A stretch of DNA of 64,000 bases from positions 132,147,199 to 132,211,198 of the forward strand of contig JAVHZZ010000005.1 of NCBI GenBank assembly GCA_036250195.1, given 5' to 3'. The stretch comes from Mixophyes australis. Lineage: Eukaryota > Chordata > Amphibia > Anura > Limnodynastidae. Positions 32,549 through 44,229 of this stretch are shown piece after piece. How positions within the stretch are numbered: the first letter of the stretch is position 1; each line of letters begins with the position of its first letter. The translations under genes and the position numbers were made by a program. The notes beneath the pieces are model-generated. The model worked only from the letters and a program-made list of their open reading frames with translations, did no database searches and was not told the DNA's origin.

Positions 32549-32812
32549 GAATCAGGGGCCTGATTCATTAAGGATATTAAATGAAGAGGTATCTTATTTC
32601 AGTCTCCTGGACAAAACCATGTTACAATGCAAGGGGTGCAAACTAGTTAGTTTTCTGATTTGCACATATGTTAAATGCTGACTGTTTTTTCATGTAGCAC
32701 ACAAATACTTGATAGCTTACTTGTACACTGAAATTTAAAGTTGATATTTGTGTGCTACATGAAAAAACAGTCAGCATTTAACATATGTGCAAAACAGAAA
32801 ACTAGTTTGCTA
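32549..32812. mobile_element. Foldback MITE
   Basis: Starts GGGGCCTGATTCATTAAGG. Internally, 32638-32707 and 32742-32809 are inverted copies about 68 bp long (CACATATGTTAAATGCTGAC and CTGTTTTTTCATGTAGCACAC on one arm), separated by about 35 bp. Copy B lacks the whole unit (GGCTATGGTTTGGACTC near 58557), so it inserted after the copies parted. The right end does not show a matching terminal repeat, so the border is approximate. Confidence 0.7.
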
Positions 32813-33099
32813 GACTCAAACTCCTGACCCCAGTGCTATGAGAGTAAAGTGCTAACCACTAGGTCACTAAGAAATTCCACATCCCTATACCAAAAACAAA
32901 CATTCATGACAGGTCATGTGAAATGCTTTGTGTTCATCATGTTTAGCTCCTTGCTTTGGTAGTAGCTAATATTTGTGTCTGCTTTCAGTGCTAAGTTTAT
33001 TAAACATGTATGATCAGCTGATTGTCATAATACTATTGGTTTATTAAGCTGGTGATTGTGTTAACAATAGTCTGTTTTCTTTTGTCTTGTTTCCAACAG

Positions 33100-33414
33100 T
33101 CCAGGCACGTTGGGAACGGCGGCAACGCCATCGGACGGTGAGGGAGGCGGAGGAGAATGCGGAGGAGGACCAGCCGCAGCAGGTGGAAGTCCAGGTGGAG
33201 TACGAGGCCGAAGCATCCCCAGAGACAGAGGGGGAGGAGCAGGCCAGGATGAAGCAGAGGAGGGTTCCCAGCCTGCCGACCAATCCTCCCCCTCCGCCCT
33301 TTGGGGTGGCTGGGTGGTCTTCTGAGGAGCCGGAGCCAGACCCAGAGGTCCTCCAGGAGCAGGAGGGTGAAAGGTAGCTGCTGGTGCCTCAAGCGGTTGA
33401 GGCATTAGGAGATA
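33100..33414 (+). pseudogene. MybB gene, exon 2 (copy A)
   Basis: Between acceptor TTTCCAACAG and donor GATA|GTAAGT. It begins QARWERRQRHRTVREAEENA, then a glutamate/proline/glutamine-rich stretch, and ends LVPQAVEALGD. One in-frame TAG lies at about 33375 (after EGER). Copy B (58834-59226) has the same borders and end (LVLPQVDEALGE) without that stop. The low-complexity acidic middle may be an activation or partner-binding region. Confidence 0.6.
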
Positions 33415-33899
33415 GTAAGTCTTTTCAAGACAAGGTTTTTGGATTTTGATACCTCTGCAATGTGCATGAAATTTCTGACTAATCCCTGCTGGAACACATG
33501 TTGATTAAAAGGTGACATTTATGACACAGGTTGCAATGATAATGGACATCCAAATGCGAGTTTGTGTAAACAAGAAAAGCCATCTTAACACTAGAGATGA
33601 GCGGGCTCGGATATCTGAAATCCGAGCCCACCCGAACATTGCCGATCCGAGTCGGATCCGAGACAGATCCGGGTATTGGCGCCAAATTCAAATCTGAAAC
33701 TGAGGCTCTGACTCATAATCCCGTTGTCGGATCTCGCGATACTCGGATCCTATAAATTCCCCGCTAGTCGCCGCCATCTTCACTCGGGCATTGATCAGGG
33801 TAGAGGGAGGGTGTGTTAGGTGGTCCTCTGTCCTGGTAGATCTCGTGCTGTGCTGTTTAGTTCTGTGCTGTGCTGTTTAGTTCTGTGCTGTGCTGTGCT

Positions 33900-34850
33900 G
33901 TGTTCTGCAGTATCAGTCCAGTGGTGCTGTGTGCTGTGCTCTGTCCTTCTGAGGTCAGTGGTGCTGCTGGGTCCAGTGCTGTGTCCTGTTCAGTCCAGTG
34001 GTGCTGTGTCCTGTGCTCTGTGCTTCTAAGGGCATAGTTATTTCCCCAATATTCCCCTGTGTTTAAAAAATTAAAAAAAAGTTATTTAAAAAAATACCAA
34101 AAACTAATTTAATTTTTTTTAATTACCACAAAATTTGCACAACCAATCCTGCAGTATAAGCCCATTGGTACTGCAATATTACCAAGTTCACACATTCAGC
34201 AGTAAAAGTCCAGTGGTACTGCAATATTACAAAGTTTACACATTCTGCAGTATCAGTCCAGTGGTGCTGTGTGCTGTGCTCTGTCCTTCTGAGGTCAGTG
34301 GTGCTGCTGGGTCCTGTGCCGTGTCCTGTTCAGTCCAGTGGTGCTGTGTCCTGTGCTCTGTGCTTCTAAGGGCATAGTTATTTCCCCATTATTCCCAAGT
34401 TTTTAAAAAATTTTAAAAAAAGTAAAAAAAAAATTACAATTAAAAATTAAAAAAAAAAAATATATAATTATAACCAAATTTGCAAAACCAATCCAGCAGT
34501 ATAAGTCCATTGGTACTGCAATATTACAAAGTTCACACATTCTGCAGTATCAGTCCAGTGGTGCTGTGTCCTGTGCTCTGTCCTGCTGAGTTCCGTAGTG
34601 CTGCTGGGTCCTGTGCCGTGTCCTGTTCAGTCCAGTGGTGCTGTGTCCTGTGCTCTGTGCTTCTAAGGGCATAGTTATTTCCCCATTATTCCCAAGTTTT
34701 TAAAAAATAAAAAAAAAGTAAAAAAAAAAAAAAATTTAAAAAAAAAAAAATATATAATAATTATTATAACCAAATTTGCAAAACCAATACAGCAGTATAA
34801 GTCCATTGGTACTGCAATATTACCAAGTTCACACATTCTGCAGTATCTTG
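33900..34850. repeat. ~300-bp tandem repeat in the hAT 5' leader, three copies
   Basis: Copies start near 33905, 34243 and 34545. Each has TCTGCAGTATCAGTCCAGTGG, GTGCTTCTAAGGGCATAGTT, ATTTCCCCA, an A-rich segment, then AGTATAAGTCCATTGGTACTGC. The third copy ends just before the transposase ATG. A promoter role is possible but not shown. Confidence 0.85.
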
Positions 34851-37800
34851 TGCTACATATAATGGAGACCAAAAATTTGGAGGATAAAGTAGGGAAAGAT
34901 CAAGACCCACTTCCTCCTAATGCTGAAGCTGCTGCCACTAGTCATGACATAGACGATGAAATGCCATCAACGTCGTCTTCCAAGCCCGATGCCCAATCTC
35001 GTAGTACCGGGCATGTAAAATCCAAAAAGCCCAAGTTAAGAAAAAGTAGCAAAAAGAGAAACTTAAAATCATCTGAGGAGAAACGTAAAGTTGCCAATAT
35101 GCCATTTACGACACGGAGTGGCAAGGAACGGCTTAGGCCCTGGCCCGTGTTCATGACTAGTGGTTCAGCTTCACCCACGGATCTTAGCCCTCCTCCTCCT
35201 CCTCCCCCCCCCTACAAAAAATTGAAGAGAGTTATGCTGTCAGCAACAAAACAGCAAACAACTCTGCCTTCTAAAGAGAAATTATCACAAATCCACAAGG
35301 CGAGTCCAAGGGTGTTGGTGGTTGTCAAGCCTGACCTTCCCATCACTGTACGGGAAGAGGTGGCTCGGGAGGAGGCTATTGATGATGTAGCTGGCGCTGT
35401 GGAGGAACTTGATGATGAGGATGGTGATGTGGTTATTGTAAATGAGGCACCAGGGGGGGAAACAGCTGATGTCCATGGGATGAAAAAGCCCATCGTCATG
35501 CCTGGTCAGAAGACCAAAAAATGCACCTCTTCGGTCTGGAGTTATTTTTATCCAAATCCAGACAACCAATGTATGGCCATATGTAGCTTTTGTAAAGCTC
35601 AAATAAGCAGGGGTAAGGATCTTGCCCACCTAGGAACATCCTCCCTTATACGTCACCTGAATAACCTTCATAGTTCAGTGGTTAGTTCAGGAACTGGGGC
35701 TAGGACCCTCATCGGTACAGGGACACCTAAATCCCGTGGTCCAGTTGGATACACACCAGCAACACCCTCCTCGTCAACTTCCTCCACAATCTCCATCAGA
35801 TTCAGTCCTGCAGCCCAAGTCAGCAGCCAGACTGAGTCCTCCTCAATACGGGATTCATCCGAGGAATCCTGCAGCGGTACGCCTACTACTGCCACTGCTG
35901 CTGTTGCTGCTGTTAGTCGGTCATCTTCCCAGAGGGGAAGTCGTAAGACCGCTAAGTCTTTCACAAAACAATTGACCGTCCAACAGTCGTTTGCCATGAC
36001 CACAAAATACGATAGTAGTCACCCTATTGCAAAGCGTATAACTGCGGCTGTAACTGCAATGTTGGTGTTAGACGTGCGCCCGGTGTCCGCCATCAGTGGA
36101 GTGGGATTTAGAGGGTTGATGGAGGTATTGTGTCCCCGGTACCAAATCCCGTCGAGATTCCACTTCACTAGGCAGGCGATACCAAAAATGTACAGAGAAG
36201 TACGATCAAGTGTCCTCAGTGCTCTAAAAAATGCGGTTGTACCCACTGTACACTTAACCACGGACATGTGGACAAGTGGTTCTGGGCAAACGAAGGACTA
36301 TATGACTGTGACAGCCCACTGGGTAGATGCATCCCCTTCCGCAGCAACAGCAACAGCTGCATCAGTAGCAGTAACTACAAAATGGCGGCTCGTGCAAAGG
36401 CAGGCAACATTGTGCATTACAGGCTTTAATAAGAGGCACAATGCTGACAACATATTAGAGAAAATGAGGGAAATTATCTCCCAGTGGCTTACCCCACTTA
36501 GACTCTCATGGGGATTTGTGGTGTCAGACAATGCCAGTAACATTGTGCGGGCATTAAATATGGGCAATTTCCAGCACGTCCCATGTTTTGCCCACACCAT
36601 TAATTTGGTGGTGCAGCATTACCTCAAGAGTGACAGGGGTGTGCAGGAGATGCTTGCGGTGGCGCGCAAAATTGCTTGACACTTTCGGCATTCAGCCAGT
36701 GCCTACCGCAGACTAGAGGCACATCAAAAAAGCATGAACCTGCCCTGCCATCACCTCAAACAAGAGGTTGTGACGCGCTGGAACTCCACCCTCTATATGC
36801 TGCAGAGGATGGAGGAGCAGCAAAAGGCCATTCAGGCCTACACAGCCACCTACGACATAGGCAAAGGAGTGGGGATGCGCCTCAGTCAAGCGCAGTGGAG
36901 ACTGATTTCCGTGTTGTGCAAGGTTCTGCAGCCATTTGAACTTGCCACACGAGAAGTCAGTTCCGACACTGCCAGCTTGAGTCAGGTCATTCCCCTGATC
37001 AGGCTGTTGCAGAAGCAGCTGGAGAAAGTGAGGGGAGGAGCTGGTAAGCCATTGCGATTACACCAAGCATGTAGCTCTTGTGGATGTAGCCCTTCGTACG
37101 CTTTGCCAGGATCCGAGGGTGGTCACTCTTTTAAAGTCAGAGGAATACATTCTGGCCACCGTGCTCGATCCTCGGTTTAAAGCGTATGTTGTGTCTCTGT
37201 TTCTGGCGGACACAAGTCTACAGCGGTGCAAAGACCTGCTGGTCAGGAGATTGTCCTCTGAAGAGGACCGTGACATGCCAACAGCTCCACCCTCATTTTC
37301 TTCCACATCTATGGCTGCGAGGAAAAAGCTCAGTTTTCCCAAAAGAGGCGCTGGCGGGGATGCTGATAACATCTGGTCCGGACTGAAGGACCTGCCAACC
37401 ATTGCAGACATGTCTACTGTCGCTGCATTGGATGCTGTCACAATAGAAAAAATTGTGGATGATTACTTTGCTGACACCATCCAAGTAGACATGTCAGACA
37501 GTCCATATTGTTACTGGCAGGAAAAAAAGGCAGTTTGGAAGCCCCTGTACAAACTGGCTCTATTTTACCTGAGTTGTCCCCCCTCCAGTGTGTACTCGGA
37601 AAGAGTTTTTAGTGCAGCGGGGAACCTGGTCAGTGAGCGGCGAAGGAGGTTGCTTCCTCAGAACGTTGAAAAAATGATGTTTATAAAAATGAATAATCAA
37701 TTCCTCAATGAAGTACAGCACTGCCTTCCAGACAGTACAGAGGGACCTGTGGTTGTGGAGTCCAGCGGGGACGAATTGATAATGTGTGATGAGGAGGAAG

Positions 37801-37862
37801 TACACACTGTAGGGGGAGAGGAATCAGAGGTTGAGGATGAGGACGACATCTTGCCTCAGTAG
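34850..37862 (+). pseudogene. hAT transposase (BED zinc finger, ZBED-like)
   Basis: About 1000 codons in one exon. N-terminal basic/serine-rich tail; BED finger near residues 227-273 (VWSYFYP, CSFCKAQI, HLNNLH with Cys2-His2 ligands); catalytic region with VHLTTDMWTSG and WGFVVSDNASNIV, HVPCFAHTINLVVQ; VVTRWNSTLYML; C-terminal dimerisation domain YWQEKKAVWKPLYKLALFYL, SSVYSERVFSAAGNLVSERR. Two breaks: an in-frame TGA at about 36677 (a likely CGA to TGA change) and a frameshift near 37045-37080, after which 37080-37862 is open. Otherwise the length and motif order are those of a full transposase that cuts and pastes the element. An alternative start is METKNLEDK at 34862. Confidence 0.9.
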
Positions 37863-39290
37863 AGCCTGTTTAGTCTGTACAGGGAGAGATGAATAGCTTT
37901 TTTGGTGTGGGGGCCCAAACAAACCAATCATTTCAGCCAAAGTTGTTTGGTAGGCCCTGTCGCTGAAATGATTGGTTTGTTAAAGTGTGCATGTCCTATT
38001 TCAACAACATAAGGGTGGGTGTGAGGGCCCAAGGACAATTCCATCTTGGACCTTTTTTTTTTGCATTATATGACCAATCAACAGTCGTTTGCCATGTTCA
38101 AAAAGTAAAACCAAATTTAAAAAAATACAAGAAATTAAACCAAAAGTAAAATGCCGTGTCATAATTTAAAACAAGAGGTATTGACGTGCTCTAAAACTAC
38201 TGTATTGTTGTTTATATTTTATAAACACTACACTTGAAAGCTTGAGTCTTTCAATAAAAAAGTAACTGTCCATTGCACGAATATTTGCAACAGGGACAAT
38301 TTTAGGGTTAAGAAAGTCAACTAATAACACTTCGACGCTGTCTGTCTTTATAAACACTACACTTGGAAGTTGGAGGAGGTATTGTGGCCCCGGCACCAAA
38401 TTTACTACCGGGGCCACTCCACTGTGCAGTCCATATTTAGGTGTATCAGATATTAAACAACGGTGACAGTTGATGCCCAATTTTTTAATTATATTGTGGC
38501 CTCGGTACCAAATTGTGTACCGGGGCCACCACACTACGCAGTCCAGATACTTGTTTGGTGGAATTCAGACCAGTTGAGGGTTTTATTATTATTATATTGT
38601 GTGGACCACTCTATCTATACCACACTACAACTCTATATACCACTCTATTTCATACTTTAATTCTATTTCATACTTTAATTCTATTTAATACTTTAATTCT
38701 ATTTCATACTTTAATTCTATTTCATACTTTAATTCTATTACTAATTACCATAAAGAGGAACAAAATAAACCAATTTTACCAAAAGTATAATATGACTTAG
38801 ACTTACAAACACTACACTTGAAAGATTGTGCCTTTAAATGAAAAAGTCAGTCTTCATTGCACGACTATGTGCAACAGGGACAGTTTTTTGGGTTTACAAA
38901 GTCAAACAATAACACTTCGACCCTGTCTGTCTGGGATCTCAATGACGAATTGTCTGTACCATGTTTGGAGGAGGTATTGTGGCCCCGGTATCAAATTGGG
39001 TACCGGGGCCACCCCACTATGCAGTCCAGATACTTGTTTGGTGGAATTCTGACACGTGGAGGGTTTTTTAATTATATTGTGGCCTCGGTACCAAATTGTG
39101 TACCGGGGCCACCACACTACGCAGTCAAGATAGATAGATGCGTATCATAGATAAAGTACATTCAGTGGTGTGGGGCAAATTGAAAAATATTCAAAATGCA
39201 CTGACATTATCAAAAACAAGAGGTTGTCACACGCTAAAACTCCAACATGTATATGATGGAGAGGATGGAGGAGCAGCCGTATGTGTAGTG
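37863..39290 (+). repeat. Scattered fragments of the hAT transposase gene in its own 3' region
   Basis: Non-coding sequence that repeats pieces of the upstream gene: 38083-38100 (CAACAGTCGTTTGCCATG) equals 35981-35998; 38170-38200 resembles 36762-36792; 38375-38405, 38490-38520 and 38965-39005 resemble 36122-36150 (GGAGGTATTGTG, CCCCGGTACCAAAT); 39215-39278 closely follows 36752-36818, including GATGGAGAGGATGGAGGAGCAG. Also an 18-bp repeat (CATACTTTAATTCTATTT) at 38648-38742. Confidence 0.75.
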
Positions 39291-40540
39291 TAATGCAGAC
39301 CTGTTGAAGGTTTTTTATATATTTTATTGTGGTGCCCAGTGCCCACTCCTCTACGCAGTCCAGGTACATTTATTGGTGCGATTCATAAAAGTTCAGGGTT
39401 TTTAATATATATTGTGGTGACCCACTCCTCTATGCAGTCCAGGTACATTTATTGGTGCGATTCATAAAAGTTCTGGGTTTTTAAGATATTGTGGTGACCC
39501 ACTCCTCTACGCAGTCCAGGTACATTTATTGGTGCGAATCATAAAAGTTCAGGGTTTTTAATATATATTGTGGTGACCCACTCCTCTACGCAGTCCAGGT
39601 ACATTTATTGGTGCGATTCATAAAAGTTCAGGGTTTTTAAGATATTGTGGTGACCCACTCCTCTACGCAGTCCAGGTACATTTATTGGTGCGATTCATAA
39701 AAGTTCAGGGTTTTTAATATATATTGTGGTGACCCACTCCTCTACGCAGTCCAGGTACATTTATTGGTGCGAATCATAAAAGTTCAGGGTTTTTAATATA
39801 TATTGTGGTGACCCACTCCTCTAGGCAGTCCAGGTACATTTATTGGTGCGATTCATAAAAGTTCTGGGTTTTTAAGATATTGTGGTGACCCACTCCTCTA
39901 CGCAGTCCAGGTACATTTATTGGTGCGATTCATAAAAGTTCAGGGTTTTTAATATATATTGTGGTGACCCACTCCTCTACGCAGTCCAGGTACATTTATT
40001 GGTGCGATTCATAAAAGTTCTGGGTTTTTAAGATATTGTGGTGACCCACTCCTCTACGCAGTCCAGGTACATTTATTGGTGCGAATCATAAAAGTTCAGG
40101 GTTTTTAATATATATTGTGGTGACCCACTCCTCTACGCAGTCCAGGTACATTTATTGGTGCGATTCATAAAAGTTCAGGGTTTTTAAGATATTGTGGTGA
40201 CCCACTCCTCTACGCAGTCCAGGTACATTTATTGGTGCGATTCATAAAAGTTCAGGGTTTTTAATATATATTGTGGTGACCCACTCCTCTAGGCAGTCCA
40301 GGTACATTTATTGGTGCGATTCATAAAAGTTCTGGGTTTTTAAGATATTGTGGTGACCCACTCCTCTACGCAGTCCAGGTACATTTATTGGTGCGATTCA
40401 TAAAAGTTCAGGGTTTTTAATATATATTGTGGTGACCCACTCCTCTACGCAGTCCAGGTACATTTATTGGTGCGATTCATAAAAGTTCAGCATTTTTAAT
40501 ATATATTGTGGTGACCCACTCCTCTACGCAGTCCAGAAAG
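39290..40540. repeat. hAT-internal satellite, ~75/79-bp units, ~15 copies
   Basis: Unit: ATTGTGGTGACCCACTCC, TCTACGCAGTCCAGGTACAT, TTATTGGTGCGATTCATAA, AAGTTCAGGGTTTTTAA followed by either TATAT or GAT, giving two unit lengths that alternate in a semi-regular order. Units are nearly identical. It ends about 310 bp before the right terminus. Confidence 0.95.
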
Positions 40541-41538
40541 ATACCTTGTTGCAACGTTTTGGACTAATAACTATATTGTGAGGTGTTCAGAATACACTGT
40601 AAATTAGTGGAAATGCTTGTTATTGAATGTTATTGAGGTTAATAATAGCCTAGGAGTGAAAATAAGCCCAAAAACTTGATTTTTAAACTTTTTATGTTTT
40701 TTTGCAAAAAAATCCGAATCCAAAACCTTAAATCCGAACCGAGACCTTTCGTCAAGTGTTTTGCGAGACAAATCCGAACCTCAAAAATAACGAAAATCCG
40801 GATCCAAAACACAAAACACGAGACCTCAAAAGTCGCCGGTGCACATCCCTACTTAACACATGGTCACACAGGGCAGGGGCAACATATACAGACAGTCCCG
40901 ATTGACTTGTCAACTTCTCAGTATATAGTGCTATAGATTTTCCATGAAATTATCAAACAAATCTCTTGCAATAAAGCGAGTTAACCTTTGGGTTGAACGC
41001 TTGATCATTTCTTAAATTTTCGAACTTATTTAGTGCTGTACCACCTCTGTCTGTATGATTATTGATTAAACAAATGTTTTTTGCATTTAGATTTGAACAT
41101 ATTTGCTTTACAAAATAAAGGGACATGTTAGATTTGCCAAATGTTTATAGATTAATGTCTGCTCTTCAGCAGACGTTTTATTTGACAAACACTGAATTTG
41201 TGGTAGTTTGCACTAAGTATGAGTTAAATTTTCGGACACATTTTCAACTATTTGCTGTGAGTTATTGTGTATGTAGGGCCTCAATCTAGTGTTTTTGCCT
41301 GGGGACTATATTGCTGTTAAGACCACCCTGTCCACGGCCCTCTCCCCGGGGCACACCAGAACATCTCTAAAAACGTGAAACCAAAGCCTTATCAACGTCT
41401 AATGTGCGTCCAAATGGTTTTGTAGCCAGAGGCCTAACATTTGAAAGTAATGTAACAGTACACATCTCTAGTAAGTCCGGTCTGTTTGACAAATTAGGTT
41501 TGGCTGTACATTTATTGTATTATTTTGGTTTCTTTCAG

Positions 41539-41627
41539 CACCCGTGGAGGAAAATCTGGGTTTGTGTCCCCCACCACCCGCTGCGGCCCGAATGTTGGCT
41601 CAACTGGGCCAAATGGTGGCCAAATGA
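41539..41627 (+). pseudogene. MybB gene, last exon (copy A)
   Basis: After acceptor TTTCTTTCAG the frame reads PVEENLGLCPPPPAARMLAQ then LGQMVAK and a TGA; AATAAA follows at about 41661. Phase matches the end of exon 2 (one base carried over). The equivalent copy-B exon is at 59823. Confidence 0.5.
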
Positions 41628-42837
41628 AAGGCCACACCGGCCTACTGGGCTTCCTTGTTGAAATAAATTTGTTTTTGTTTTGGTTTATTTTATTGTAAAT
41701 ACGTTATTCTATATTTGTAAATATTTTTGGCTATTTTAAGCCTTTACAAATTATATAAGTTGTTTAAAAAAAAACCTTGGTGTGTGTGTCTTTATTCATC
41801 TCATTACACAACATGTGGGTGTAAGGATAAAAGAGAATATATATATATAATAATCCGAAAAGAGTAAGGAAGAAAGATGTTTTGCTTAGAACATCATTTC
41901 TATAGCACAAAAGGATTTCATTTGCTATTTGCATGTCATCCAAAATGAACATGTGCCCTCCAACAACAAGCCACCCCTGTAAGAGGTATGGCATCTGTAG
42001 GCCCTGTGTGCAAGATAAATTCCCCATAGTCAAATGCCCTAGCTAGTTACCAATTCCCCCAAATCATATGTCATTCTAGTGATAGTCCAAGGTTACATTC
42101 AAGTATCAGAGCAATGCCAGTCACACATTGAAGAGAACATCTAAAGTGTACCCAGAAGTGGCAAAGGTCCATGGTACTGGAGTGTGGTGAGCGTTCTGTT
42201 TGGATAAAGCCGAGAACATCACATAACGTGTACGCCGTTGATCCAGATGAAAGTCGGTTTGCAGGCAATGTTGCATTTAACTCCAAGGAGGCTGAGCCCT
42301 ACAAAGCCCCCCCCCCCCCCCTCTTAGTCCATTCGTAGTAATAAAGGTCAGCATGGACATAATAATGTGCATGTGAAGGGTGGGCCCTGAGGCTTTCCTA
42401 AAGTACCCACCCAAAAATGATTTTCTTACAATACAGGATAAATATGAGCCCATATTTTACAATTTGGTTGGGAGTGTATAACAAAACAAAGTTAAAAAAT
42501 AAAACCTTTGTGTCAAGTTCCTGCGTTTCTTGTTAGCATAATGATTCCAGTCCACACAATAGTTATGGGTATGCTTTGTATTTGAACTCATGGCTGCTGT
42601 ATTGTGAGTCCAAAGTAGTAACGACTGAGCTACCTGTGAGATTGGCCTTTTGCCAGTAATGTGTGTGAATAATAAAGAGTACTATTCAGTGTCAGTTGCC
42701 TGTGTAGTACGCATGCTGTATTGTTGGTGTTCTTTATGTTTTTTTCAAATCTCAGGTTGGGCTAGAGGGTAGCAGTCCCACTTTCCATGAAGTCATTCAT
42801 GAGTTCTAATCCAGACAGAAACCCATTATCTGAGTGG

Positions 42838-42924
<87 letters not shown>

Positions 42925-43470
42925 CCTTTATGGAAGTGTATGCTATGCATTTTCTTGAAAACCCAGATGTATTAATAGTACAACATACATTTTTATTGAC
43001 TCATTATGTATGTGCTTGTAATGTAGCCATATACATGCATTTTGCGTACTATACGGCGATTTGAAATCCAAAACACAGAAAGGCCTTCAGCAATGTGTGT
43101 CTTAGCTAAAAGTGTGTATTACACTAATTAATAGCAAGCAAAAAACATCGTTCAGAGTGTACCACTTCATTGTTATTTGCCACAGACTATTCCATACAGA
43201 GCTATCCCGTGAAAATAAGCCACATGCAGTATGCTTTTGTTACGTGTGTAAACAAACTATTCTGTCCTCCCACATTGGGCATGACCTATACATTGCTTAG
43301 CTTCCCGTCAATCGCTTGAGATCCGTCGCTTGTGCTTGTACCATGTTTAAAAATCCGCAGGTGGGTGTGTTTTATTGCGTTTGCGCTGCTTATTTCCGTC
43401 CCTTGAGTGTAGAAGACCACAGGAGGGTGTGTTTTTGCAGTTTGAGGTGCTTATTTCACTCACGTAAGTG
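41628..43470. other. 3' flank of MybB, copy A
   Basis: Conserved with 59960-61750 of copy B over its length, including a segment (42060-42310) open on the minus strand in both copies (NATLPANRLSSGSTAY and NATLPANLLSSGSTAY). I do not recognise this peptide and whole-region similarity means it need not be coding. Two tRNA-like modules lie at 42583-42645 and 42745-42825. Confidence 0.5.
42839..42921. repeat. (GT)n microsatellite
   Basis: About 40 GT units. The same place in copy B (about 61217-61229) holds only a handful, so the run expanded after duplication. Confidence 0.95.
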
Positions 43471-44229
43471 TCTGCGTCCAGGGCTGCCAAGAGGAAATCA
43501 GGGCCCCGGTACAACAAATTCACGGGGCCCCCCCTTATAGTTGAGTAAGCAAAAAAAAATCGTGCCGCCTAATGTGCAAAACAGAAAACTAGTTTGCGGC
43601 GCAAAATTTTTCATGGGCATGGTCACAAAATTGGGGGCGTGGCGATGCGCCGTTGGGGCGTGGCTAGCACAATAAAATCACTAGGTCCTGAATTCCCCGG
43701 AGCGTGACATTTGTCCAAGCACTCCTGACTTTCAGGACATCTAGCACCCTTGTGTAGTATAGGAAGAATGCAGTGTGTACAGAAAGAGTTCAGTCTTGGC
43801 CTGCGCCCACTGGGCTCACCAAACATTGGCATTGTCCCTACTAGAATCACAACATTTCACACACTATGCTGCTCTGTCCTACCTGTTCTTCTCACTTTTA
43901 CCACATGTGGCTGCTGGTTTCTTTAGTTGCGGCTTGTCCGGATGCTGGAATGTTGGAGGACCTATTTGGAAAAAAAGGCTACATTTAGAAAACTACAGCC
44001 AGCCCCACCGTTAAATCAATAACATCCATGATTAATAATTAGGCCTTCCTCCAGCCCCAACATTAAAATAATATTCCCATTACCCCGCAAACAAAATAGC
44101 AGCCAATAATTAGCCACCATCTACCTCACACACACTACATTGCCAAGAGCTCCGTGCCATCACACACTCATTACTGTGCCCCTTTATCATCACCACGTTA
44201 TGCCCCCTTATGATCACACTGCGCCCTCC

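Larger units (their letters stand above)
33592..40851 (+). mobile_element. hAT transposon, autonomous type, 7.26 kb
   Basis: Ends TAGAGATGAGCGGG (33592) and, on the other strand, TAGGGATGTGCACCGG (40851), flanked by perfect 8-bp duplications CTTAACAC (33584-33591, 40852-40859). 8 bp is the hAT hallmark. The copy-B empty site at 59396-59403 reads CTAAACAC without the insert. Contents: a roughly 300-bp 5' repeat, a BED-finger transposase (34850-37862), a region of transposase-derived fragments, and a satellite array. Confidence 0.95.

Noticed and set aside
33820..34674. Short frames rich in VLC/SAV in the hAT leader
   Set aside because: They repeat with the roughly 300-bp unit, lack the hAT motif set and precede the real start at 34850.
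42060..42310. Possible third gene (NATLPAN...SSGSTAY) conserved in copies A and B
   Set aside because: The whole surrounding region is equally conserved between the copies, the frames break at different points, and the peptide matches no family I know.
42762..42975. Frames with poly-TH or poly-VC
   Set aside because: Products of the (GT)n microsatellite.
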